A DNA stretch of 64,000 nucleotides from Streptomyces coeruleorubidus (GCF_008705135.1 NZ_CP023694.1:7229001-7293000); one strand, 5' to 3'; positions 25,777 through 34,288 are shown, counted from the stretch's first letter. Translations and numbers: made by a program. Notes: generated from the letters alone by a model not told the origin.

Positions 25777-27150
25777 TCAACTGCCCTGCTCGATCAGCCG
25801 GTTCGCCTTGGACTGGGCCTCCTTCAGAGCGTCCTCGGCGCTCTTCTTGCCCTGCATGGCCAGCTGGATCTGGGCCGAGATGGCGTTCAGCTCACCGGGC
25901 GTCAGCGCGATCTCGTCGGCCGTGGCGGTCTTGCGGTCACTGGCGACGATCTTGCGGGCCTCGGCGAACGGGTCGTCGCCCTTGACCGACTGGAAGAACG
26001 GGTCGTTCAGGGAGGCCGTGGTGGACGGGAAGATGACGACGTTCGGGTCCTTGGCCCAGGCGAGCTGGTTCTCGGCGTTCGTCAGGAACCGCGCGAAGGC
26101 CAGCGCCGTCGAGGCGTTCTTGCTGGTGGACGCGGTGCCGATGTACTGCGGGGCGCCGACGGTGTGGCCGAGGGCGTCCAGCATGAAGGGGGCCACGCCG
26201 GTCTTCTTGTAGACGCTCGGGTTGTTCTGCTGGATGAACCGGAGGAAGTTGGGGTTGGTGGGGCCGTAGACCAGCTTGCCCTGGCCGTAGACGTTGGCCG
26301 GGTCCTGCGTGGAGGACAGGGAGTCCCTCGGCATGCCGCCGGCCTTGTAGAGCTTCGTCATGGCCTCGACCCACTGGGCCGTCTTCGGGTCGTCGGCGAA
26401 GGTGAACTTCTTGCCGTCCGGCGAGAGGATCTTGATGCCCATCTGCTGCCAGTCGGCGGGGATGCGCAGCTGCGGGTTGGCGAGGAAGGCGTAGTACTCG
26501 CCGCCGGAGGCCTTGGCTATCTTCTCCGCGTCGTCGAACAGGCCGAGGACGGTCGTCGGAGGTTTCGCGGGATCCAGGCCCGCCTTCTTCATCAGGTCGG
26601 TGTTGAAGGTCTGCACGATGCCGCCGGAGTACCAGGGCAGCACGCTGTGCACCTTCCTGCCGTCCGCGTCGGCGTACATGCTGGACTTCCACAGCGCGGG
26701 CGTGAACGGCTTGCCCGCGTCCGGGGCCTTGTCGTCCAGGTTCAGCAGGTAGCCGTTCTTCGTCAGCGCCACCGCCGTGTTGACGTTGATGTTCACCACG
26801 TCCGGCAGCGTGCAGCCCTGCGCGTCGGCGACCAGGCGCTGGGTGAAGGTGGCGTCGCCCGGGTCGTCGATCCAGTTGACCGTGGTGCCGGGGTGGGCCT
26901 GCTCGAAGGCGTCGATGACGCCGTTGAAGTACTTCCCGAAGTCCTTCTTCAGGTTGGTGGTCTGGAAAGTGATCTTTCCCTTGACTTCGCCGGAGAGCTT
27001 CCCGGAACCGACGTTGCCCTTGTCGACCTTGCAGCCGCCGGCCGTGGCGTCGCCGCCGTCCGAACCGCCGCCGGCCAGGCCGCAGGCGGCGGCCGTCAGC
27101 GTCAGGACGACCAGACAGGTCAGGGATCCGGTGAGTCTTCTTGCGCGCAT
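25777..27150 (-). CDS. Sugar-binding lipoprotein of ABC importer (family 1)
   Basis: A 457-residue extracellular solute-binding protein. Starting at ATG 27150 behind AGGAGGG, the signal MRARRLTGSL ends LTAAAC with lipidated Cys23; the open frame extends eight codons further without support. The MalE-type fold shows KGKITFQTTNLKKDFGKYF, the aromatic-rich binding stretch LPWYSGGIVQTFNTDLMKK and a KNASTALAFARFL segment typical of the second lobe. Ligand unknown; the neighbouring GH38, GH3 and kinase suggest a mannose- or GlcNAc-containing oligosaccharide. First gene of its operon, with a putative RpiR operator upstream. Confidence 0.92.
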   Translation of the reverse strand: MRARRLTGSLTCLVVLTLTAAACGLAGGGSDGGDATAGGCKVDKGNVGSGKLSGEVKGKITFQTTNLKKDFGKYFNGVIDAFEQAHPGTTVNWIDDPGDATFTQRLVADAQGCTLPDVVNINVNTAVALTKNGYLLNLDDKAPDAGKPFTPALWKSSMYADADGRKVHSVLPWYSGGIVQTFNTDLMKKAGLDPAKPPTTVLGLFDDAEKIAKASGGEYYAFLANPQLRIPADWQQMGIKILSPDGKKFTFADDPKTAQWVEAMTKLYKAGGMPRDSLSSTQDPANVYGQGKLVYGPTNPNFLRFIQQNNPSVYKKTGVAPFMLDALGHTVGAPQYIGTASTSKNASTALAFARFLTNAENQLAWAKDPNVVIFPSTTASLNDPFFQSVKGDDPFAEARKIVASDRKTATADEIALTPGELNAISAQIQLAMQGKKSAEDALKEAQSKANRLIEQGS

Positions 27151-27177
27151 TGCTGCCCTCCTGGGACCAGTCATGCT

Positions 27178-27190
27178 GGATCAAATCACC
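27178..27190 (-). promoter_or_regulatory. Putative RpiR operator upstream of the ABC importer operon
   Basis: The minus strand reads GGTGATTTGATCC, 11 of 13 matches to GGTGATTCAATCC found at the RpiR/SIS promoter. It ends 28 bases before the binding-protein start. I also saw TGGTCC half-sites here (27163-27168 and 27220-27228), which do not form a full DasR site. Confidence 0.5.
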
Positions 27191-27277
27191 AAGTTGGACT
27201 TCGATTGATGAAAAGGTGGACCAGAATTCATCGGAGGTCAATGGTTTGCCGTGTTGCTGTTCGGTTGCGTACGGCGC

Positions 27278-27949
27278 TCAGTGGCGGTGTTCGTGGTCCG
27301 GGTGGGAGGGGTCGCCGGGGTGTTCGTGGCCTTCGGCGTACACGACGTCCGCCCTTGCCCGGTCGAGCCAGTCGAAGAACGCGCGCCGGGCTGCGGCGTG
27401 CCGCAGTTGCTGTGCGATGCCGTCTTGGACTTGCTCGTAGGGGTGGATGTCCGAGGGGTCCGGGGCGTCGTAGGGGTCGACGCCGCGGCGTAGCGCCTCG
27501 GGAGTGAGGAAGCGGTCCTGGTTGCGGTCGTAGTAGTCCCGAACGGCCGTTTCGGGGATGTGCTGTTCGCGTTCCAGGGCGGCGAGCAGGGCTCGGGCGG
27601 CGGGGGAGTGGGCGAGGGCTGCGGCGATGATGCTGCCCAGGTCGGCGACGTCGGGTTCGGGGACGGTGAGCAACTGCATCGGCAGGACGTCGTTCGGTGG
27701 GGCGAGCCCTCGTTCCGCGCAGGCGCGGCGGGCGAGTTCGTCGGTGACGATGACCTGGGTCGCCCAGCGTCTTCGTTGGCGGGCTGCGCGGGCGGAGAGT
27801 GCCGCGCCATGTCCGTGTGCGGCTGCCGCGCCGTCGTGGCTGGTCGCGCAGTTCCCCGCGCCCCTGAGGGCGTCAGTGCCGAGGAATGTTTCCACGTGCT
27901 GCTTGGGGATCGGGTCGCCACGGACGGTCGCCGCGTACTCATCCTTCAC
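27278..27949 (-). CDS. SurA/PpiC-like protein with His-rich tail, coupled to the alpha-mannosidase
   Basis: A 223-residue protein starting at GTG 27949, whose GTGA overlaps the mannosidase stop. The stretch PETAVRDYYDRNQDRF resembles the conserved region of SurA/PpiC chaperone-isomerases, and VTDELARRACAERGL precedes it, but no catalytic isomerase domain is complete. There is no signal peptide. The C terminus is GHEHPGDPSHPDHEHRH, a likely metal-binding tail. About residues 22-58 seem to be an insertion derived from a Streptomyces intergenic repeat. The family usually accompanies GH38 genes as far as I recall; a role in mannosidase folding or metal loading is only a guess. Confidence 0.65.
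   Translation of the reverse strand: MKDEYAATVRGDPIPKQHVETFLGTDALRGAGNCATSHDGAAAAHGHGAALSARAARQRRRWATQVIVTDELARRACAERGLAPPNDVLPMQLLTVPEPDVADLGSIIAAALAHSPAARALLAALEREQHIPETAVRDYYDRNQDRFLTPEALRRGVDPYDAPDPSDIHPYEQVQDGIAQQLRHAAARRAFFDWLDRARADVVYAEGHEHPGDPSHPDHEHRH
27836..27872 (+). repeat. Streptomyces intergenic repeat captured within a coding sequence
   Basis: These 37 bases match 36887-36923 with a single mismatch. The repeat core GCGCAGTTCCCCGCGCCCCT is a sequence seen at many intergenic sites in Streptomyces genomes. Here it lies inside the PpiC-like gene and encodes ALRGAGNCATSH on the minus strand. Confidence 0.85.
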
Positions 27950-30900
27950 GGCGTCACCTCCAGCTCGACGGCCCGCGTGTACGCCACGCAGCCGTGCCAG
28001 GCCGCCTTCGCCATCAGCCAGTACGAACCCGGTGGGATCGCGTCGCCGTCGACCTCGATCGCGCACTCCCGCTGCTCCCCGCCGGGCACCGTGAAACCCT
28101 GGCAGCCCGGGGTGACGCCGGGCCAGGTGCCCCAGGAGGAGACGGCCCACAGGGTGCCGTGGACGGGGCCGCGGGTGGGGTTCCGCAGGGTCACGGGCAC
28201 CCGGGTCCGCTCGCCCCGGCGCACGGACACCCGCTCAACCCCCAGTTCCGTCACCAGAGTCGGGCCCCTGTGCCCGCCCGCGACGTCCAGGGCCACCACG
28301 TCCTCGAACGTCTGGCCGCCGTACGACAGCCGGGCGGCGAGCCAGTGCCGGCCGGGGGCGGCGTCCGGCGGGGGCGTCACCGTGATGTCCGTGAGGGTGA
28401 AGCCGCCGGGGCCGAGCGCGTACGGCAGTTCGGCGGGCTCGGTGCTCCAGCCGGGCGGCACCTCGAAGGCCACCGTGCCCGACACCGGCGCGTCGGTGAG
28501 CTCCGAGGAGACCCGGACGGTCGCGGTGACGGGGCCGTCTGCGGTGAGGGCGGTGGGGGAGAGGTACACGGCGACCGGCATGTTGCCGCGGGGCGCGGGA
28601 CCGGAGTTGTGCAGCCAGTAGCGGGTGGCGACGGGCTGGGCGGGCTCGTGGGCGCCGATGCCGGGGCCGACCGCGCTTTCCGGCGCGTGGGCGGGCGTGG
28701 CGAGGAGGGTGGCGACCTCGAAGCCGGTCAGGTCGACTCCGAGGCCGCCGGTCTCGTCCGGGGCTAGGGGCGCCCCGGGCCTCTCCAGGACGTCGGCGCG
28801 GGCGCCCGCCGCCCATGCCACCGGCCCGGCCACCCCCGCCCGGACCGGCCGGCCGTCGACCTCGTGCACGCGGACGACGAGACCCTGTCCCGGATCCACG
28901 GGTGCCCCGCTGCCCCGGGCCAGCGGGGAGCCGAGCGGCTTGAGCGCGTCGAGCAGCACCTCGCCTGCGGGTTCCAGACCGAGCAGGGTGGCCTTCCTCG
29001 GCAGGGCACCCGAGGACTGGGCGCCCGAGGCCTGGGCGTCGGGGGACTGCCGCAGCCGTGCCGTCAGCGGACGGTTGTACGCGTGGCCCGCCTGCGGCAG
29101 CCGCAGTGCGCGCCAGTCGCCCGTGCCCGCGACGACGGCGTACTCGAAGGTGTGCGACCAGCGCTGGAGCTGGAACCCCGAGCCGTCGGGGGCCGTGCGG
29201 CGCGGTGGGTCGATCCAGACGCCGGACGGCCAGCCGGTGCAGGAGCGCATCAGGGACATGTAGAGGTCGCCGGAGGCGGTGACCACGCAACCGGGCGTGC
29301 CGCGGTTGAGGATCGCGAAGCTGCGGCCGTCCCAGGCGTCACCCGGTGGCAGTGCCTCGCCGCCGCCGGCGGCCGTGGCGCTCACCGTGAAGTCGTCCAG
29401 GTCGGCGATCAGCGCGCCGACCGCCTCGGCGTCGTCCTCGGGGCGGGCGCCCGCCACCACCAGCAGCGGCAGACGCTCCAGATCGCGCAGATCGGCCCCG
29501 GGGATCCACTCCTCGCGCAGACAGGCGCGCGGCGCGACCCAGACGGCGGCCACGCCCCGTTCGGCGAGCTGGCGCTTCAGTTCCCGCCCGGCCGCCGGGT
29601 CCCAGCCGAGCGCCTCGGCGACCACGGCGTTGCGGTCGGGGCCGCCGACGGCGATCCGGAGGTCCGGGAGGTTGGAGTCGACCTCCAGGTCGCCGTAGCG
29701 CGGGCCGCCCGCGATCGTCGAGGTGGCCGTGACCCCGGCGCGGACCAGGGCCGCCGCGAGCGGGGTGCCGAGGTCGCCCGCGATGTCCCAGTCGGCATAG
29801 ATGAGTTCGGCGACCCCGATCGAGCGGTGCCCGAGGAGGACGCCGGAGTCGTCGTGGACGGCGACGCGGGCGGTGGAGCCGAGACCGAACCAGGTGTTGG
29901 CCGGGTTGTCCAGCGTCCAGGGGAACCGTTCGCTGTCCACTTCCACGAAGCCGAACCCGCGCCCGATCACCGCGTCCGCGACCTCGTGCACCGGCAGCCC
30001 GCCCCGTACGTCCGAGGGCCAGCGCACCCGGATCAGCCGGTCGGCGCCGTCGTACCCGTCGACGGTCGTGGTGAGATCGAGCCGGTCGACGCCCTGCCAC
30101 AGCGTCAGCCGCTGGGTGCAGCGGAAGAGACCGAGGTCGGCGGTGACGGTGACACGGGAACCGGCGGGGGAGTGCTCGACGCGTACCTCGGCGGTCACGT
30201 CCCGGCCGCGGGCCGCGGTCGTGCCGGTCGGGGTGAGGTGCCAGGGACCCTCGCCGAAGCGCGGATGCCTCGGGTACTCCTCCTGGACGACGATCTCGTT
30301 GCCGATGTCACCGGGACGCAGCAACTCCCGGCCGCCCTCGGCCAGTGCGCGCAGGCTGCTGACGCCACCACCGCGCGCCGGGTCGACCGTCACCTCGTAG
30401 AACTCGTTGCGAATGGTGAGGCCTTCGCCAGGTGTCCAGCCAGGGGCGGACCCCTCGGTGAGCGGGAGCGCCGTGAGGCCCATGCCGGGCACCTCCGGCA
30501 CGACGACATGGAGCCGGCCGTCCTCGCTGACCGCGGGGAGCCCGTGGGGTACGAGACCCGGGTCGTCGACCGTCAGCACGTCACGGCGCTCCCAGGTCGC
30601 GGAGTTGAACACGATCAGGTCGGGGCCGTCGCCCGGGGCGACCTGGTCGGCCAGGGCCTGGGTCGCGTCGGCGTGCACGCTCACGGCCAGATCGTGCAGC
30701 TCACGCCAGCCGGTCATCAGGTCGATGTAGACCTGGTCCGACTCCGAGCCGGTGATGGCGTCGTGGTGGGCGCCGTAGACGAGTTGCCGCCAGGCCTTGT
30801 CCAGGGCCGCGTCCGGATAGGGGCGGCCGGTGACGAGGGAGGCGAGCGTCGCCCAGGCCTCGGCGTCGGCGAGGAGGGTCTCGCCGTACCGCTGGGCCTG

Positions 30901-32184
30901 CTTGGTGTCGATGTAGGAGACGTCCTTGCCGGTGTAGACCGGGTTCATGTCGCGGGTCTGGGGCGATGCCCTGCGGCCCTCCGTCTCCAGTTCCGCGCGG
31001 ACGGCGGCGAAGAAGTCCCGGGGGATCGCGCTGATGCAGCGGGGCCAGACGTACCGGGCGTTCCAGTCGCGGTGGATGTCCATGACCCAGCGGCACGGCG
31101 GCGCGTAGTCCCCGCCCACCGGGAGCAGCACGTTACGGGTGAGGGAGACCTGCTTGAGCCGCTGGAAGAGCGTGTACGCGGCGGCCTCCGCCTCGGGCAG
31201 GGTGGGCGCGTTGTCGATGGCCCAGCCGGCTCCGTAGTGGTTGACCATGTACGCGGTCAGCAGGCCGCGCCCCGACGGGGCGATCCAGTCGAACTCGGCC
31301 GGGAACTGCATCCGGCCCGGGTCCCTCGGTTCCTCGCCGAACACCGACAGGGTCGGCCCCCACTGGTGGAACGGCCCGCGCGCCCACGAACTGGAGCTCA
31401 CCCCGGCGTCCGCCATCAGCCCCGGGAACTGCGGGTCGTGCCCGAAGGCGTCCAGCTGCCAGGCCGTCTCCGGGGAAGCGCCGATGATGCCGCGCTGGAA
31501 GCCGTCGCCGTACAGGGCGTTGCGGATCGTCGCCTCGGCGCCGGTGAGGTTGGTGTTGGGCTCGTTGTAGGTGCCGCCCATGATCTCGACGCGGCCGGTG
31601 CGGATCAGCTGCCGCAGGAAGGCGCGCTCCTCCGGGAAGGCGTCCCAGTAGGGCTTGAGGTAGTCGACCTCCGCGAGCACGAACGTGTACGCCGGGTCGC
31701 GCCGGGCCAGGTCGCAGTGGGCCCGGACCAGGCTCATGCCGGACTGGCCGCGCGAGTCGAAGGTGCGGGCGGGCAGTCCACTGGCCGCCGGGTCGTCGGC
31801 GACGTCCCAGGTCTCCGTGTAGGCGCCCTGTGTGTTCCACCAGACCGGGTCGTAGTGGAAGTGGCTGACCATGAACATGGTCCAGCCGGGCTCGGCCGCG
31901 GTGAACTCGCCGGTGCGGGAGGTGACTTCGTCGCCGTCGGCCGCGGTGACCGTGATCTCGCGGCGGTCGCCGGGGACCAGGTCCTCGCCGGTGACGGGGA
32001 TCTCGGCGCGTACGGTGCCGTCCGCGCCGACGGCGGTCTCCGTGGTGCCGGTGAGGCCCGGGCCCTCGACGGTGAGCCGCACGGTCCGTCCCGGAGTGTG
32101 GCTCAGCTCGACGGCCACCACCTGTCGCGGCTGCTCGGTGGTCCCGGTGAAGAGCTCGGTCGACTCGACAGAGGTGACGCGCAT
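27946..32184 (-). CDS. Glycoside hydrolase family 38 alpha-mannosidase
   Basis: A 1412-residue zinc enzyme, longer than the usual 850-1050 residues. The zinc motif SHFHYDPVWW lies near residue 105, and the nucleophile is Asp245 in AWQLDAFGHDPQ. The middle of the protein carries the GH38 central and beta-sandwich domains. The C-terminal 400 residues add NEW3-like and Ig-like beta modules (APGRHWLAARLSYGG). No signal peptide is visible, so it should act on imported mannosides, as expected with the adjacent importer. ATG 32184 follows AGGAG; the open frame extends 13 codons further without support. A putative RpiR operator overlaps its -10 region. Confidence 0.93.
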   Translation of the reverse strand: MRVTSVESTELFTGTTEQPRQVVAVELSHTPGRTVRLTVEGPGLTGTTETAVGADGTVRAEIPVTGEDLVPGDRREITVTAADGDEVTSRTGEFTAAEPGWTMFMVSHFHYDPVWWNTQGAYTETWDVADDPAASGLPARTFDSRGQSGMSLVRAHCDLARRDPAYTFVLAEVDYLKPYWDAFPEERAFLRQLIRTGRVEIMGGTYNEPNTNLTGAEATIRNALYGDGFQRGIIGASPETAWQLDAFGHDPQFPGLMADAGVSSSSWARGPFHQWGPTLSVFGEEPRDPGRMQFPAEFDWIAPSGRGLLTAYMVNHYGAGWAIDNAPTLPEAEAAAYTLFQRLKQVSLTRNVLLPVGGDYAPPCRWVMDIHRDWNARYVWPRCISAIPRDFFAAVRAELETEGRRASPQTRDMNPVYTGKDVSYIDTKQAQRYGETLLADAEAWATLASLVTGRPYPDAALDKAWRQLVYGAHHDAITGSESDQVYIDLMTGWRELHDLAVSVHADATQALADQVAPGDGPDLIVFNSATWERRDVLTVDDPGLVPHGLPAVSEDGRLHVVVPEVPGMGLTALPLTEGSAPGWTPGEGLTIRNEFYEVTVDPARGGGVSSLRALAEGGRELLRPGDIGNEIVVQEEYPRHPRFGEGPWHLTPTGTTAARGRDVTAEVRVEHSPAGSRVTVTADLGLFRCTQRLTLWQGVDRLDLTTTVDGYDGADRLIRVRWPSDVRGGLPVHEVADAVIGRGFGFVEVDSERFPWTLDNPANTWFGLGSTARVAVHDDSGVLLGHRSIGVAELIYADWDIAGDLGTPLAAALVRAGVTATSTIAGGPRYGDLEVDSNLPDLRIAVGGPDRNAVVAEALGWDPAAGRELKRQLAERGVAAVWVAPRACLREEWIPGADLRDLERLPLLVVAGARPEDDAEAVGALIADLDDFTVSATAAGGGEALPPGDAWDGRSFAILNRGTPGCVVTASGDLYMSLMRSCTGWPSGVWIDPPRRTAPDGSGFQLQRWSHTFEYAVVAGTGDWRALRLPQAGHAYNRPLTARLRQSPDAQASGAQSSGALPRKATLLGLEPAGEVLLDALKPLGSPLARGSGAPVDPGQGLVVRVHEVDGRPVRAGVAGPVAWAAGARADVLERPGAPLAPDETGGLGVDLTGFEVATLLATPAHAPESAVGPGIGAHEPAQPVATRYWLHNSGPAPRGNMPVAVYLSPTALTADGPVTATVRVSSELTDAPVSGTVAFEVPPGWSTEPAELPYALGPGGFTLTDITVTPPPDAAPGRHWLAARLSYGGQTFEDVVALDVAGGHRGPTLVTELGVERVSVRRGERTRVPVTLRNPTRGPVHGTLWAVSSWGTWPGVTPGCQGFTVPGGEQRECAIEVDGDAIPPGSYWLMAKAAWHGCVAYTRAVELEVTP

Positions 32185-32228
32185 GGGGCTCCTACGAGTG
32201 CTCTGGGGAGCCCCATCCTGCACGGCAA

Positions 32229-32241
32229 AAGTGATTCAAAC
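32229..32241. promoter_or_regulatory. Putative RpiR operator over the mannosidase promoter
   Basis: AAGTGATTCAAAC matches the GGTGATTCAATCC motif at 10 positions. On the minus strand a TTGACG hexamer (32258-32253) lies 11 bases upstream, so the motif covers the expected -10 region. This placement fits repression. Confidence 0.5.
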
Positions 32242-32290
32242 AACCATCCTCACGTCAACTTGGTGGTTCATCCATGCACGACCGGTCGTG

Positions 32291-33175
32291 TCACCTGGCT
32301 CGCCGGGACTTCACCGCGTGCTGCGGGGTGATGTGGTCGGTCAGTGCCAGCGACGCGCTCGCGCGCTGGTAGGTGAGCTGGGCGACCCGGACGTACAGGC
32401 AGTCGACGAGCATCAGGACAGAGTGCCGGCTGCTGATGCTCTCGGCCCGGAAGCTGGTCTCCGAGGAGGACGAGATGAGCCGGATGTCGGCGGACCTGGA
32501 CAGCGGCGAGCGCGGGTCGGTGGTCAGGGCGATCGTCGTGGCGCCGCGCTCCTTGGCCATCTCGAACGGTTCGAGGGTCTCGCGGGTCGCCCCCGAGTGG
32601 GAGATGCCGATGGCCACGTCCGCCGGGGTGAGCAGGGCCGCGGAGGTGGCGGCCGCGTGCACCTCGGTCCAGCCGCGGACCGCGCAGCCGATGCGGAACA
32701 GCCGGGTCTCGGTCTCCTGGGTCACCGCGCCGCTGCCGCCGACGCCGTAGACGTCGATGCGCCGGGCGCGGGCCAGGGCCTGGGCCGCGCGCTCCAGTGC
32801 GTCGAGGTCGATCCGGTCGATGGTCTGCTGGATGGCCCGCAGGTCCGCCGTGCCGACGACCTGGACGACCCGTTCGAGGCTGTCGTCCGGGGAGATGTCG
32901 GGGCCGATCTCGGCGGTCCCCCAGTCGGACACCTCGCCCCGGCCGCGCTCCTGGGCCAGTTCGATCAGCAGGTGCTGGTAGGAGTCCAGCCCGACGGCCC
33001 GGCAGAAACGGGTCACCGTCGCCTGGGACGTGCCCGTGCGGCGGCCCAGCTCGGCGGCCGAGCAGTGGGTGACGGCGGCCGGATCCTCCAGGATCAGCTC
33101 GCCGACCTTCCGCAGGGACCCCGCCAGCCGGGGCAGTTCGGTGCGGATCAGTGTGGTGACGTCCGTGGGAGGCAT
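32291..33175 (-). CDS. MurR/RpiR-family transcriptional regulator
   Basis: A 294-residue regulator. The N-terminal helix-turn-helix holds SAAELGRRTGTSQATVTRFCRAVGLDSY (key residues S, T, R), and the C-terminal SIS domain (about 125-265) has YGVGGSGAV and GISHSGATRETLE, which bind a phosphosugar. Such regulators respond to amino-sugar phosphates such as GlcNAc-6-P or MurNAc-6-P. It faces the SIS-enzyme gene across 138 bases containing three copies of a shared motif, and lies directly upstream of the mannosidase on the same strand. It is the best candidate regulator of the left half of the cluster. Confidence 0.93.
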   Translation of the reverse strand: MPPTDVTTLIRTELPRLAGSLRKVGELILEDPAAVTHCSAAELGRRTGTSQATVTRFCRAVGLDSYQHLLIELAQERGRGEVSDWGTAEIGPDISPDDSLERVVQVVGTADLRAIQQTIDRIDLDALERAAQALARARRIDVYGVGGSGAVTQETETRLFRIGCAVRGWTEVHAAATSAALLTPADVAIGISHSGATRETLEPFEMAKERGATTIALTTDPRSPLSRSADIRLISSSSETSFRAESISSRHSVLMLVDCLYVRVAQLTYQRASASLALTDHITPQHAVKSRRAR

Positions 33176-33207
33176 GGGGAGAAGGTAGCAGCCACCCGTG
33201 AGGGGGA

Positions 33208-33293
33208 GGATTGAATACCAGGACCCGGCACAGAGCCTGAGTGATGTGTGATTTATTGATTCACCGACGGGGAAGTGTAGGGTGATTCAATCC
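33208..33293. promoter_or_regulatory. Triple operator region between the RpiR gene and the SIS gene
   Basis: Three motif copies are present: GGTATTCAATCC on the minus strand (33219-33208), GGTGAATCAATAA on the minus strand (33265-33253) and GGTGATTCAATCC on the plus strand (33281-33293). The last two form an inverted pair. They overlap a good plus-strand promoter with TTGATT (33256-33261) and TAGGGT (33278-33283), 16 bases apart. The first copy lies 33 bases before the RpiR start. Confidence 0.65.
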
Positions 33294-33313
33294 ATCAGTG
33301 GGGAGTGTGTCGC

Positions 33314-34078
33314 GTGTCCGTCGAGTCTGTGAGCGCCCAGGGGTACGCGCGGAAGAGCCTCGCCGTCCTCCAGCAGGTCATCGAATCCGCCCGGGGCGAC
33401 GTGGCCGCCGCCGCGGACCTGGTCGCCGAGTGCGTACGCGCGGACGGTGTCGTCCAGGCCTTCGGCACGGGCCATTCGCAGGCCCTCGTCCTCGAACTCG
33501 CCGGCCGCGCGGGCGGACTGGTCCCCACCAACCGGCTGAGCATCGCCGATCTCGTCCTCTATGGCGGTGAGGACCCGGCCGTGCTCGACGACCCGCTCCT
33601 CGAACGCCGGGCCGGGGTGGCCGCCCGGCTCTACGACCTGGCCGCCCCGAACCCCCAGGACCTGTTCGTCGTCATCTCCAACTCCGGCGTCAACAGCGTC
33701 ATCGTGGAGATGGCCCTGCACGCCAAGGAGCACGGCCACCGTGTCCTGGCCCTCACCTCCCTGGCCCACACCCGGGCCGTCCCCGCCGCCCACCCCAGCG
33801 GCCGGAAGCTCGCCGACATCGCCGACGTCGTCCTCGACAACGCGGCCCCGCGTGGCGACTCCCTGCTCGAACTGCCCGGCGGCGGCTCGGTCTGCGCCCT
33901 GTCCACCCTCACCGGCGTGATGCTGGTCCAGATGACGGTCGCCGAGGCGGCCGGCCGTCTCCTCGCCGCCGGAGAGCGCCCTCCGGTCTACGTCTCGGCC
34001 AATGTGCCCGGCGGCTTCGAGGGCAACCTGGAGCTGGAGAAGAAGTACGCGGGCCGGATCCGCCGCACGGCGAGCTGA
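33314..34078 (+). CDS. SIS-domain phosphosugar enzyme (UPF0309 family, NagS-like)
   Basis: A 254-residue cytoplasmic protein starting at GTG 33314, eight or nine bases after GGGGAG. The phosphosugar-binding SIS fold shows AFGTGHSQALVLELAGRAGG and VISNSGVNSVIVEMA, and the C-terminal NVPGGFEGN is conserved. It resembles S. coelicolor SCO4393, which I recall as an enzyme acting on GlcNAc-6-phosphate (NagS, a dehydratase); this link is from memory and needs alignment. Divergence from an RpiR regulator and the presence of a GlcNAc-type kinase in the cluster fit an amino-sugar-phosphate substrate. Confidence 0.85.
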   Translation: MSVESVSAQGYARKSLAVLQQVIESARGDVAAAADLVAECVRADGVVQAFGTGHSQALVLELAGRAGGLVPTNRLSIADLVLYGGEDPAVLDDPLLERRAGVAARLYDLAAPNPQDLFVVISNSGVNSVIVEMALHAKEHGHRVLALTSLAHTRAVPAAHPSGRKLADIADVVLDNAAPRGDSLLELPGGGSVCALSTLTGVMLVQMTVAEAAGRLLAAGERPPVYVSANVPGGFEGNLELEKKYAGRIRRTAS

Positions 34079-34202
34079 GCCGAACCGGCCTGCTCCGCCC
34101 CCAGGGCGTGACCGAGCGGCCGCCGCGGAGCCCGGCCCGGCAGCCGGCGAACCGTTTCCGTCCGGACCATTGACGCGACCCCCGAGGACTCACACACTGG
34201 CC

Positions 34203-34260
34203 TGACTACGTAGTCATGAGCCGTCCGCCCGCCAGGCGGTCCCAGATGACTACGTAGTCC
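34203..34260. promoter_or_regulatory. Two LacI-type operators before the lacI-family gene
   Basis: TGACTACGTAGTCA (34203-34216) is a perfect 14-base palindrome; TGACTACGTAGTCC (34247-34260) repeats its 12-base core. Centres are 44 bases apart, four helical turns, which suits looping by a tetramer or cooperative binding. The second copy ends 28 bases before the start codon. Confidence 0.8.
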
Positions 34261-34288
34261 AAGATCGCCAGAAACCCGGGAGGCGCGC

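Noticed and set aside
27163..27228. TGGTCC half-sites suggesting a DasR box before the ABC importer
   Set aside because: The two half-sites do not form the full spaced palindrome and the RpiR-like motif explains the region better.
28864..32331. Very long open frame (1155 codons) antisense to the mannosidase
   Set aside because: It mirrors the high-GC third-position bias of the GH38 gene, has low-complexity Arg/Gly/Val composition and no domain; the sense frame carries all GH38 motifs.
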